Of a stretch of DNA of 64,000 nucleotides, positions 33,791-46,978 are shown piece by piece (the stretch's first letter is position 1; each line of letters opens with the position of its first letter). The DNA lies in NCBI GenBank assembly GCA_907164885.2, contig OU015501.1, forward strand, positions 23,879,591 through 23,943,590. Direction: 5' to 3'. Under the pieces are notes generated by a model. That model ran no database searches, had not been told where the DNA came from, and saw nothing but the letters and a program-made list of their open reading frames with translations. This DNA is from Dolomedes plantarius. Its lineage: Eukaryota; Arthropoda; Arachnida; Araneae; Dolomedidae. Position numbers and translations under genes: made by a program.

Positions 33791-34189
33791 ATGGAGAAAA
33801 AAACATTAGAAAGTGATGATGAAACAACTGAGGAATCACTTGAAGTGATGGTCTCTTCAGATTCTGCGAGCAACGTAGATTCTCTAATAGCTGATCAAAG
33901 GCCTAGTGATGAACTTGAAAAGGAAGACTTCTGTTTGACAAAATTAGACGTGGGGAAAACTGAAGAATTTTTACATTGCAGAAGTAGTTGGCGTTACATA
34001 TTATCTAAAAACCTGAAACGACTCAGTAAGGATTCAGATAAATTTTTGTATCAGAATGATACAGCTTATGTTATCAACAGAGATAATGTTGTGTTTGAAG
34101 TGTCTGAACCAAAAACTGTTGGAGGCTCAGAATGCCAGTGCTTGTTACTTAATTTTGGTGTCAGTTTTGCGAATTACAATGTGGAATAA
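33791..34189 (+). pseudogene. Transposase C-terminal ORF, copy 7
   Basis: Consensus 132-codon frame, intact. Confidence 0.68.
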
Positions 34190-36112
34190 TAAACATTTCT
34201 TCATTTAAGACATTGCCTACAATTAACATTTCTTCCTTACGAAGATTTAAGATATTGTGCATGAAAGAAATAATGCCTACAAATTGTTTTCCTTTTATTG
34301 TAAACAGCAATTTTAGTTTTTGGAAATAACTGGCCCTAGGTACAATAGTGCTATTGTACCTAGGGCCATTTGTAATTTTTTTTAAATTTTAATACATGAA
34401 ATGTTATATTTGAAAGGAAAGGAATTTTGAACGTTGTTTTTTCTAATGTTTTTATTAAATATAACATTCTCTAATTGTTAGAATAATCATTATTTCTAAA
34501 TTCTTAAATAGTTTTAAGCTTGAATAATTTTTTTCTTTTAAATGTTTTGCTAAATTATTCAAATCTGGCGTATACTGAGTTGTTGAGTTCGTGGCAATTC
34601 ACTTAAATGTTGATTACAGAAAAAAAGGGCTTGATATAAGAAAAATGACTTTAAAAAAATTCAGAGAACAATTTATAAAGCATTCTTGTGAAAAATGAAA
34701 CGTTGATCCATGAGTCCCCAAAAAGGGAAAAGAAAGTGAAAGTCGCAGTTTGGCCACTTCTGTTGTATGACAACGAAGTGAGCTCAGTAAATATACTATC
34801 GAAAAATTGAAAAGAGCTGAAAGTAGCAGAGATTGATAGTTCATTTTCTTAAAATTTGTCTATTTCATCTACATATATTTGATAAAGATACATTTTTGTA
34901 AACTACTTTCTATGATATTTTTCTGAGACGAACATTTCAGGATCTGAAGGGGAGAGCGCATTACAGTGGAGTAAATACGATAAATATTTTTACTTCCGGT
35001 TATATATTGCTACCCCTATGGAGGCATTATACGCATTCAATCACTACGATAATTTATCAAAACTAAGTCATTTGTCCATGGTAAAATTCTTCGAACAAAT
35101 ACATGCCAAAAACCCCGTGCGTTCGATTGCATAGTTTCTCTAATGACCTATGCATTATCCTCTGAAATAGAATGTTTAAAATGCAAAAATGTACCGTATT
35201 TTTCGGACCATAAGACGCACCTTTTTACATAAAAAATCGACTTAAAATTGGGGTGCGTCTTATGGTACGAAGGTAACATTAAAATAAAATGAAAATTTTA
35301 TATTATATATTATATATATTTATTATATATATTTTATATATTAGATATATTTTTATTTTATTTATTTTTTATCTTTATTAAGTACGAAATTGAAAATATC
35401 TTATGTACCTAACAAAATATCAAACATTCTTTTCTAAAAATCCTCCCCTAAATTGGAAGTGCGTCTTATCGTCCGAAAAATACAGTATTTAAAAACTTGA
35501 ACTGTTGATTTTATTTATTTATATATAGGGGGAAACTCTTGTACCTAGGGCCATCGTGTACCTAGGACCACCAGGTTTTATTTAAATAATTATTATTTTA
35601 CAGCATTTTTACTCATTGGAGTGAGTGACAACACTGTTTCAAATCATAACAGCCATTTTGAATGAAAGCAAGAAAAAGCTATAGTTAAATAGAAAAGAAA
35701 GTCTTGATTTGATGATCAAAACTAAATTTTTCACATCATTTTGAAGTCTTATTTTGTGAAAGTAAGTGCAAACTTATGTTTTAATGTATAGCAGATAATT
35801 TTTGCAATCATTAAAGGAAAAAATGAAATACAAACAAAGTTTGGTTTCTGCAGGTCTTTAGCTATGGAAGCCATTTTTCCAAAAACAACATCTTGTACCT
35901 AGGGCCATAATCATGTCTTATACCTAGGGACATGGCTTCTGGTACAAAAGAGGTGGACGAAAGCCTGGCAAGTGTAGAATTCTCACTGATACCCCCAAGA
36001 AAAATGAAATTCAACCACAAAAATTGAAAAAAATAATTGTTAAAAAAAAAAATACGAAATCTGTGTTTGAAACAGAAAATTTATGTGGGATCATTAAGAT
36101 GGAGATCATTCA

Positions 36113-36511
36113 ATGGAGAAAAAAACATTAGAAAGTGATGATGAAACAACTGAGGAATCACTTGAAGTGATGGTCTCTTCAGATTCTGCGAGCAACGTAG
36201 ATTCTCTAATAGCTGATCAAAGGCCTAGTGATGAACTTGAAAAGGAAGACTTCTGTTTGACAAAATTAGACGTGGGGAAAACTGAAGAATTTTTACATTG
36301 CAGAAGTAGTTGGCGTTACATATTATCTAAAAACCTGAAACGACTCAGTAAGGATTCAGATAAATTTTTGTATCAGAATGATACAGCTTATGTTATCAAC
36401 AGAGATAATGTTGTGTTTGAAGTGTCTGAACCAAAAACTGTTGGAGGCTCAGAATGCCAGTGCTTGTTACTTAATTTTGGTGTCAGTTTTGCGAATTACA
36501 ATGTGGAATAA
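36113..36511 (+). pseudogene. Transposase C-terminal ORF, copy 8
   Basis: Consensus 132-codon frame, intact. It is the last complete copy before the assembly gap. Confidence 0.68.
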
Positions 36512-37049
36512 TAAACATTTCTTCATTTAAGACATTGCCTACAATTAACATTTCTTCCTTACGAAGATTTAAGATATTGTGCATGAAAGAAATAATGCCT
36601 ACAAATTGTTTTTTCTTTTATTGTAAACAGCAATTTTAGTTTTTGGAAATAACTGGCCCTAGGTACAATAGTGCTATTGTACCTAGGGCCATTTGTAATT
36701 TTTTTTAAATTTTAATACATGAAATGTTATATTTGAAAGGAAAGGAATTTTGAACGTTGTTTTTTCTAATGTTTTTATTAAATATAACATTCTCTAATTG
36801 TTAGAATAATCATTATTTCTAAATTCTTAAATAGTTTTAAGCTTGAATAATTTTTTTCTTTTAAATGTTTTGCTAAATTATTCAAATCTGGCGTATACTG
36901 AGTTGTTGAGTTCGTGGCAATTCACTTAAATGTTGATTACAGAAAAAAAGGGCTTGATATAAGAAAAATGACTTTAAAAAAATTCAGAGAACAATTTATA
37001 AAGCATTCTTGTGAAAAATGAAACGTTGATTCATGAGTCCCCAAAAAGG

Positions 37050-37549
37050 NNNNNNNNNNNNNNNNNNNNNNNNNNNNNNNNNNNNNNNNNNNNNNNNNNN
37101 NNNNNNNNNNNNNNNNNNNNNNNNNNNNNNNNNNNNNNNNNNNNNNNNNNNNNNNNNNNNNNNNNNNNNNNNNNNNNNNNNNNNNNNNNNNNNNNNNNNN
37201 NNNNNNNNNNNNNNNNNNNNNNNNNNNNNNNNNNNNNNNNNNNNNNNNNNNNNNNNNNNNNNNNNNNNNNNNNNNNNNNNNNNNNNNNNNNNNNNNNNNN
37301 NNNNNNNNNNNNNNNNNNNNNNNNNNNNNNNNNNNNNNNNNNNNNNNNNNNNNNNNNNNNNNNNNNNNNNNNNNNNNNNNNNNNNNNNNNNNNNNNNNNN
37401 NNNNNNNNNNNNNNNNNNNNNNNNNNNNNNNNNNNNNNNNNNNNNNNNNNNNNNNNNNNNNNNNNNNNNNNNNNNNNNNNNNNNNNNNNNNNNNNNNNNN
37501 NNNNNNNNNNNNNNNNNNNNNNNNNNNNNNNNNNNNNNNNNNNNNNNNN
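37050..37549. other. Assembly gap, 500 Ns
   Basis: Exactly 500 N bases inside a monomer. The left side stops about 336 bp into the unit and the right side resumes about 1,980 bp into a unit. The missing sequence should therefore be about 1,644 bp, or that plus whole periods. The length of 500 is a placeholder. Confidence 0.98.
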
Positions 37550-37690
37550 TATCAGACTGATACAGCTTATGTTATCAACAGAGATAATGTTGTGTTTGAA
37601 GTGTCTGAACCAAAAACTGTTGGAGGCTCAGAATGCCAGTGCTTGTTACTTAATTTTGGTGTCAGTTTTGCGAATTACAATGTGGAATAA
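37550..37690 (+). pseudogene. Transposase C-terminal ORF, 3' end only (after the gap)
   Basis: Only the last part of the frame is present, from codons equivalent to YQND onwards, ending NYNVE. The first bases differ from other copies (CAGACTGATAC for CAGAATGATAC). Confidence 0.65.
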
Positions 37691-39607
37691 TAAACATTTC
37701 TTCATTTAAGACATTGCCTACAATTAACATTTCTTCCTTACGAAGATTTAAGATATTGTGCATGAAAGAAATAATGCCTACAAATTGTTTTCCTTTTATT
37801 GTAAACAGCAATTTTAGTTTTTTGGAAATAACTGGCCCTAGGTACAATAGTGCTATTGTACCTAGGGCCATTTGTAATTTTTTTTAAATTTTAATACATG
37901 AAATGTTATATTTGAAAGGAAAGGAATTTTGAACGTTGTTTTTTCTAATGTTTTATTAAATATAACATTCTCTAATTGTTAGAATAATCATTATTTCTAA
38001 ATTCTTAAATAGTTTTAAGCTTGAATAATTTTTTTCTTTTAAATGTTTTGCTAAATTATTCAAATCTGGCGTATACTGAGTTGTTGAGTTCGTGGCAATT
38101 CACTTAAATGTTGATTACAGAAAAAAAGGGCTTGATATAAGAAAAATGACTTTAAAAAAATTCAGAGAACAATTTATAAAGCATTCTTGTGAAAAATGAA
38201 ACGTTGATCCATGAGTCCCCAAAAAGGGAAAAGAAAGTGAAAGTCGCAGTTTGGCCACTTCTGTTGTATGACAACGAAGTGAGCTCAGTAAAATATACTA
38301 TCGAAAAATGAAAAGAGCTGAAAGTAGCAGAGATTGATAGTTCATTTTCTTAAAATTTGTCTATTTCATCTACATATATTTGATAAAGATACATTTTTGT
38401 AAACTACTTTCTATGATATTTTTCTGAGACGAACATTTCAGGATCTGAAGGGGAGAGCGCATTACAGTGGAGTAAATACGATAAATTATTTTTACTTCCG
38501 GTTATATATTGCTACCCCTATGGAGGCATTATACGCATTCAATCACTACCGATAATTTATCAAAACTAAGTCATTTGTCCATGGTAAAATTCTTCGAACA
38601 AATACATGCCAAAAACCCGTGCGTTCGATTGCATAGTTTCTCTAATGACCTATGCATTATCCTCTGAAATAGAATGTTTAAATGCAAAAATGTACCGTAT
38701 TTTTCGGACCATAAGACGAACCTTTTTACATAATAAAATCGATTAAAAATTGGGGTGCGTCTTACGGTACGAAGGTAACATTAAAATAATATGAATGTTT
38801 TATTATATTTATTATATATATTATATGTATTATATATATTAGATATATTTTTATTTTATTTATTTTTATCTTTATTAAGTACGAAATTGAAAATATCTTT
38901 ATGTACCTAACAAAATATCAAACATTCTTTCTAAAAATCCTCCCCTAAATTGGAAAGTGCGTCTTATCGTCCGAAAAATACAGTATTTAAAAACTTGAAC
39001 TGTTGATTTTATTTATTTATATATAGGGGAAACTCTGTACCTAGGGCCATCGTGTACCTAGGACCACCAGGTTTATTTAAATAATTATTATTTTACAGCA
39101 TTTTTACTCATTGGAGTGAGTGACAACACTGTTTCAAATCATAACAGCCATTTTGAATGAAAGCAAGAAAAAGCTATAGTTAAATAGAAAAGAAAGTCTT
39201 GATTTGATGATCAAACTAAATTTTTCACATCATTTTGAAGTCTTATTTTGTGAAAGTAAGTGCAAACTTATGTTTTAATGTATAGCAGATAATTTTTGCA
39301 ATCATTAAAGGAAAAAATGAAATACAAACAAAGTTTGGTTTCTGCAGGTCTTTAGCTATGGAAGCCATTTTTTCCAAAAACAACATCTTGTACCTAGGGC
39401 CATAATCATGTCTTATACCTAGGGACATGGCTTCTGGTACAAAAGAGGTGGACGAAAGCCTGGCAAGTGTAGAATTCTCACTGATACCCCCAAGAAAAAT
39501 GAAATTCAACCACAAAAATTGAAAAAAGTAATTGTTAAAAAAAAAAATACGAAATCTGTGTTTGAAACAGAAAATTTATGTGGGATCATTAAGATGGAGA
39601 TCATTCA

Positions 39608-40006
39608 ATGGAGAAAAAAACATTAGAAAGTGATGATGAAACAACTGAGGAATCACTTGAAGTGATGGTCTCTTCAGATTCTGCGAGCAACGTAGATTCT
39701 CTAATAGCTGATCAAAGGCCTAGTGATGAACTTGAAAAGGAAGACTTCTGTTTGACAAAATTAGACGTGGGGAAAACTGAAGAATTTTTACATTGCAGAA
39801 GTAGTTGGCGTTACATATTATCTAAAAACCTGAAACGACTCAGTAAGGATTCAGATAAATTTTTGTATCAGAATGATACAGCTTATGTTATCAACAGAGA
39901 TAATGTTGTGTTTGAAGTGTCTGAACCAAAAACTGTTGGAGGCTCAGAATGCCAGTGCTTGTTACTTAATTTTGGTGTCAGTTTTGCGAATTACAATGTG
40001 GAATAA
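39608..40006 (+). pseudogene. Transposase C-terminal ORF, copy 10
   Basis: Consensus 132-codon frame, intact, even though the upstream half of this monomer is the most irregular in the array. Confidence 0.68.
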
Positions 40007-41729
40007 TAAACATTTCTTCATTTAAGACATTGCCTACAATTAACATTTCTTCCTTACGAAGATTTAAGATATTGTGCATGAAAGAAATAATGCCTACAAA
40101 TTGTTTTCCTTTTATTGTAAACAGCAATTTTAGTTTTTGGAAATAACTGGCCCTAGGTACAATAGTGCTATTGTACCTAGGGCCATTTGTAATTTTTTTA
40201 AATTTTAATACATGAAATGTTATATTTGAAAGGAAAGGAATTTTGAACGTTGTTTTTTCTAATGTTTTTATTAAATATAACATTCTCTAATTGTTAGAAT
40301 AATCATTATTTCTAAATTCTTAAATAGTTTTAAGCTTGAATAATTTTTTTCTTTTAAATGTTTGCTAAATTATTCAAATCTGGCGTATACTGAGTTGTTG
40401 AGTTCGTGGCAATTCACTTAAATGTTGATTACAGAAAAAAAGGGCTTGATATAAGAAAAATGACTTTAAAAAAATTCAGAGAACAATTTATAAAGCATTC
40501 TTGTGAAAAATGAAACGTTGATCATGAGTCCCCAAAAAGGGAAAAGAAAGTGAAAGTCGCAGTTTGGCCACTTCTGTTGTATGACAACGAAGTGAGCTCA
40601 GTAAATATACTATCGAAAAATTGAAAAGAGCTGAAAGTAGCAGAGATTGATAGTTCATTTTCTTAAAATTTGTCTATTTCATCTACATATATTTGATAAA
40701 GATACATTTTTGTAAACTACTTTCTATGATATTTTTCTGAGACGAACATTTCAGGATCTGAAGGGGAGAGCGCATTACAGTGGAGTAAATACGATAAATT
40801 ATTTTTACTTCCGGTTATATATTGCTACCCCTATGGAGGCATTATACGCATTCAATCACTACCGATAATTTATCAAAACTAAGTCATTTGTCCATGGTAA
40901 AATTCTTCGAACAAATACATGCCAAAAACCCCGTGCGTTCGATTGCATAGTTTCTCTAATGACCTATGCATTATCCTCTGAAATAGAATGTTTAAAATGC
41001 AAAAATGTACCGTATTTTTCGGACCATAAGACGCACCTTTTTACATAAAAAATCGACTTAAAATTGGGGTGCGTCTTATGGTACGAAGGTAACATTAAAA
41101 TAAAATGAAATTTTTATAATATATATTATATATATTTATTATATATATTTTATATATTAGATATATTTTTATTTTATTTATTTTTTATCTTTATTAAGTA
41201 CGAAATTGAAAATATCTTTATGTACCTAACAAAATATCAAACATTCTTTTCTAAAAATCCTCCCCTAAATTGGAAGTGCGTCTTATCGTCCGAAAAATAC
41301 AGTATTTAAAAACTTGAACTGTTGATTTTATTTATTTATATATAGGGGAAACTCTTGTACCTAGGGCCATCGTGTACCTAGGACCACCAGGTTTTATTTA
41401 AATAATTATTATTTTACAGCATTTTTACTCATTGGAGTGAGTGACAACACTGTTTCAAATCATAACAGCCATTTTGAATGAAAGCAAGAAAAAGCTATAG
41501 TTAAATAGAAAAGAAAGTCTTGATTTGATGATCAAAACTAAATTTTTTCACATCATTTTGAAGTCTTATTTTGTGAAAGTAAGTGCAAACTTATGTTTTA
41601 ATGTATAGCAGATAATTTTTGCAATCATTAAAGGAAAAAATGAAATACAAACAAAGTTTGGTTTCTGCAGGTCTTTAGCTATGGAAGCCATTTTTCCAAA
41701 AACAACATCTTGTACCTAGGGCCATAATC

Positions 41730-41954
41730 ATGTCTTATACCGAGGGACATGGCTTCTGGTACAAAAGAGGTGGACGAAAGCCTGGCAAGTGTAGAATTCT
41801 CACTGATACCCCCAAGAAAAATGAAATTCAACCACAAAAATTGAAAAAAGTAATTGTTAAAAAAAAAATACGAAATCTGTGTTTGAAACAGAAAATTTAT
41901 GTGGGATCATTAAGATGGAGATCATTCAATGGAGAAAAAAACATTAGAAAGTGA
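41730..41954 (+). pseudogene. Transposase linker fragment opened by loss of a stop
   Basis: In this copy CCTAGG has become CCGAGG (near 41742), removing a TAG that interrupts the same frame elsewhere. It gives a 74-codon frame containing WYKRGGRKPGKCRILTDTPK, KNEIQ and a lysine-rich tail. The RKPGK.RILTDTP..NEI signature is the post-DDE linker of pogo/Tigger/jerky-type transposases. The frame is one base off the downstream 132-codon ORF. Confidence 0.6.
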
Positions 41955-42327
41955 TGATGAAACAACTGAGGAATCACTTGAAGTGATGGTCTCTTCAGAT
42001 TCTGCGAGCAACGTAGATTCTCTAATAGCTGATCAAAGGCCTAGTGATGAACTTGAAAAGGAAGACTTCTGTTTGACAAAATTAGACGTGGGGAAAACTG
42101 AAGAATTTTTACATTGCAGAAGTAGTTGGCGTTACATATTATCTAAAAACCTGAAACGACTCAGTAAGGATTCAGATAAATTTTTGTATCAGAATGATAC
42201 AGCTTATGTTATCAACAGAGATAATGTTGTGTTTGAAGTGTCTGAACCAAAAACTGTTGGAGGCTCAGAATGCCAGTGCTTGTTACTTAATTTTGGTGTC
42301 AGTTTTGCGAATTACAATGTGGAATAA
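41929..42327 (+). pseudogene. Transposase C-terminal ORF, copy 11
   Basis: Consensus 132-codon frame, overlapping the opened linker frame just upstream in a different phase. Confidence 0.68.
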
Positions 42328-44252
42328 TAAACATTTCTTCATTTAAGACATTGCCTACAATTAACATTTCTTCCTTACGAAGATTTAAGATATTGTGCAT
42401 GAAAGAAATAATGCCTACAAATTGTTTTCCTTTATTGTAAACAGCAATTTTAGTTTTTGGAAATAACTGGCCCTAGGTACAATAGTGCTATTGTACCTAG
42501 GGCCATTTGTAATTTTTTTTAAATTTTAATACATGAAATGTTATATTTGAAAGGAAAGGAATTTTGAACGTTGTTTTTTCTAATGTTTTTATTAAATATA
42601 ACATTCTCTAATTGTTAGAATAATCATTATTTCTAAATTCTTAAATAGTTTTAAGCTTGAATAATTTTTTTCTTTTAAATGTTTTGCTAAATTATTCAAA
42701 TCTGGCGTATACTGAGTTGTTGAGTTCGTGGCAATTCACTTAAATGTTGATTACAGAAAAAAAGGGCTTGATATAAGAAAAATGACTTTAAAAAAATTCA
42801 GAGAACAATTTATAAAGCATTCTTGTGAAAAATGAAACGTTGATCCATGAGTCCCCAAAAAGGGAAAAGAAAGTGAAAGTCGCAGTTTGGCCACTTCTGT
42901 TGTATGACAACGAAGTGAGCTCAGTAAATATACTATCGAAAAATTGAAAAGAGCTGAAAGTAGCAGAGATTGATAGTTCATTTTCTTAAAATTTGTCTAT
43001 TTCATCTACATATATTTGATAAAGATACATTTTTGTAAACTACTTTCTATGATATTTTTCTGAGACGAACATTTCAGGATCTGAAGGGGAGAGCGCATTA
43101 CAGTGGAGTAAATACGATAAATTATTTTTACTTCCGGTTATATATTGCTACCCCTATGGAGGCATTATACGCATTCAATCACTTACCGATAATTTATCAA
43201 AACTAAGTCATTTGTCCATGGTAAAATTCTTCGAACAAATACATGCCAAAAACCCCGTGCGTTCGATTGCATAGTTTCTCTAATGACCTATGCATTATCC
43301 TCTGAAATAGAATGTTTAAAATGCAAAAATGTACCGTATTTTTCGGACCATAAGACGCACCTTTTTACATAAAAAATCGACTTAAAATTGGGGTGCGTCT
43401 TATGGTACGAAGGTAACATTAAAATAAAATGAAATTTTTATAATATATATTATATATATTTATTATATATATTTTATATATTAGATATATTTTTATTTTA
43501 TTTATTTTTTATCTTTATTAAGTACGAAATTGAAAATATCTTTATGTACCTAACAAAATATCAAACATTCTTTTCTAAAAATCCTCCCCTAAATTGGAAG
43601 TGCGTCTTATCGTCCGAAAAATACAGTATTTAAAAACTTGAACTGTTGATTTTATTTATTTATATATAGGGGAAACTCTTGTACCTAGGGCCATCGTGTA
43701 CCTAGGACCACCAGGTTTTATTTAAATAATTATTATTTTACAGCATTTTTACTCATTGGAGTGAGTGACAACACTGTTTCAAATCATAACAGCCATTTTG
43801 AATGAAAGCAAGAAAAAGCTATAGTTAAATAGAAAAGAAAGTCTTGATTTGATGATCAAAACTAAATTTTTCACATCATTTTGAAGTCTTATTTTGTGAA
43901 AGTAAGTGCAAACTTATGTTTTAATGTATAGCAGATAATTTTTGCAATCATTAAAGGAAAAAATGAAATACAAACAAAGTTTGGTTTCTGCAGGTCTTTA
44001 GCTATGGAAGCCATTTTTCCAAAAACAACATCTTGTACCTAGGGCCATAATCATGTCTTATACCTAGGGACATGGCTTCTGGTACAAAAGAGGTGGACGA
44101 AAGCCTGGCAAGTGTAGAATTCTCACTGATACCCCCAAGAAAAATGAAATTCAACCACAAAAATTGAAAAAAGTAATTGTTAAAAAAAAAAATACGAAAT
44201 CTGTGTTTGAAACAGAAAATTTATGTGGGATCATTAAGATGGAGATCATTCA

Positions 44253-44652
44253 ATGGAGAAAAAAACATTAGAAAGTGATGATGAAACAACTGAGGAATCA
44301 CTTGAAGTGATGGTCTCTTCAGATTCTGCGAGCAACGTAGATTCTCTAATAGCTGATCAAAGGCCTAGTGATGAACTTGAAAAGGAAGACTTCTGTTTGA
44401 CAAAATTAGACGTGGGGAAAACTGAAGAATTTTTACATTGCAGAAGTAGTTGGCGTTACATATTATCTAAAAACCTGAAACGACTCAGTAAGGATTCAGA
44501 TAAATTTTTGTATCAGAATGATACAGCTTATGTTATCAACAGAGATAATGTTGTGTTTGAAGTGTCCTGAACCAAAAACTGTTGGAGGCTCAGAATGCCA
44601 GTGCTTGTTACTTAATTTTGGTGTCAGTTTTGCGAATTACAATGTGGAATAA
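44253..44652 (+). pseudogene. Transposase C-terminal ORF, copy 12, frameshifted
   Basis: An extra C (GTCCTGAACC for GTCTGAACC, near 44566) creates a stop after 105 codons. The rest of the consensus tail follows in another frame to 44652. Confidence 0.67.
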
Positions 44653-46578
44653 TAAACATTTCTTCATTTAAGACATTGCCTACAATTAACATTTCTTCCT
44701 TACGAAGATTTAAGATATTGTGCATGAAAGAAATAATGCCTACAAATTGTTTTCCTTTTATTGTAAACAGCAATTTTAGTTTTTGGAAATAACTGGCCCT
44801 AGGTACAATAGTGCTATTGTACCTAGGGCCATTTGTAATTTTTTTTAAATTTTAATACATGAAATGTTATATTTGAAAGGAAAGGAATTTTGAACGTTGT
44901 TTTTTCTAATGTTTTTATTAAATATAACATTCTCTAATTGTTAGAATAATCATTATTTCTAAATTCTTAAATAGTTTTAAGCTTGAATAATTTTTTTCTT
45001 TTAAATGTTTTGCTAAATTATTCAAATCTGGCGTATACTGAGTTGTTGAGTTCGTGGCAATTCACTTAAATGTTGATTACAGAAAAAAAGGGCTTGATAT
45101 AAGAAAAATGACTTTAAAAAAATTCAGAGAACAATTTATAAAGCATTCTTGTGAAAAATGAAACGTTGATCCATGAGTCCCCAAAAAGGGAAAAGAAAGT
45201 GAAAGTCGCAGTTTGGCCACTTCTGTTGTATGACAACGAAGTGAGCTCAGTAAATATACTATCGAAAAATTGAAAAGAGCTGAAAGTAGCAGAGATTGAT
45301 AGTTCATTTTCTTAAAATTTGTCTATTTCATCTACATATATTTGATAAAGATACATTTTTGTAAACTACTTTCTATGATATTTTTCTGAGACGAACATTT
45401 CAGGATCTGAAGGGGAGAGCGCATTACAGTGGAGTAAATACGATAAATTATTTTTACTTCCGGTTATATATTGCTACCCCTATGGAGGCATTATACGCAT
45501 TCAATCACTACCGATAATTTATCAAAACTAAGTCATTTGTCCATGGTAAAATTCTTCGAACAAATACATGCCAAAAACCCCGTGCGTTCGATTGCATAGT
45601 TTCTCTAATGACCTATGCATTATCCTCTGAAATAGAATGTTTAAAATGCAAAAATGTACCGTATTTTTCGGACCATAAGACGCACCTTTTTACATAAAAA
45701 ATCGACTTAAAATTGGGGTGCGTCTTATGGTACGAAGGTAACATTAAAATAAAATGAAAATTTTATATTATATATTATATATATTTATTATATATATTTT
45801 ATATATTAGATATATTTTTATTTTATTTATTTTTTATCTTTATTAAGTACGAAATTGAAAATATCTTTATGTACCTAACAAAATATCAAACATTCTTTTC
45901 TAAAAATCCTCCCCTAAATTGGAAGTGCGTCTTATCGTCCGAAAAATACAGTATTTAAAAACTTGAACTGTTGATTTTATTTATTTATATATAGGGGAAA
46001 CTCTTGTACCTAGGGCCATCGTGTACCTAGGACCACCAGGTTTTATTTAAATAATTATTATTTTACAGCATTTTTACTCATTGGAGTGAGTGACAACACT
46101 GTTTCAAATCATAACAGCCATTTTGAATGAAAGCAAGAAAAAGCTATAGTTAAATAGAAAAGAAAGTCTTGATTTGATGATCAAAACTAAATTTTTCACA
46201 TCATTTTGAAGTCTTATTTTGTGAAAGTAAGTGCAAACTTATGTTTTAATGTATAGCAGATAATTTTTGCAATCATTAAAGGAAAAAATGAAATACAAAC
46301 AAAGTTTGGTTTCTGCAGGTCTTTAGCTATGGAAGCCATTTTTCCAAAAACAACATCTTGTACCTAGGGCCATAATCATGTCTTATACCTAGGGACATGG
46401 CTTCTGGTACAAAAGAGGTGGACGAAAGCCTGGCAAGTGTAGAATTCTCACTGATACCCCCAAGAAAAATGAAATTCAACCACAAAAATTGAAAAAAAGT
46501 AATTGTTAAAAAAAAAAATACGAAATCTGTGTTTGAAACAGAAAATTTATGTGGGATCATTAAGATGAAGATCATTCA

Positions 46579-46978
46579 ATGGAGAAAAAAACATTAGAAA
46601 GTGATGATGAAACAACTGAGGAATCACTTGAAGTGATGGTCTCTTCAGATTCTGCGAGCAACGTAGATTCTCTAATAGCTGATCAAAGGCCTAGTGATGA
46701 ACTTGAAAAGGAAGACTTCTGTTTGACAAAATTAGACGTGGGGAAAACTGAAGAATTTTTACATTGCAGAAGTAGTTGGCGTTACATATTATCTAAAAAC
46801 CTGAAACGACTCAGTAAGGATTCAGATAAATTTTTGTATCAGAATGATACAGCTTATGTTATCAACAGAGATAATGTTGTGTTTGAAGTGTCTGAACCAA
46901 AAAACTGTTGGAGGCTCAGAATGCCAGTGCTTGTTACTTAATTTTGGTGTCAGTTTTGCGAATTACAATGTGGAATAA
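46579..46978 (+). pseudogene. Transposase C-terminal ORF, copy 13, frameshifted
   Basis: An extra A in the run near 46900 changes the frame after SEPK, giving a 120-codon product. The consensus tail continues out of frame to 46978. Confidence 0.67.

Noticed and set aside
37011..37709. Open frames running through the N gap
   Set aside because: The Ns are translated as unknown residues, so the frame is an artefact.
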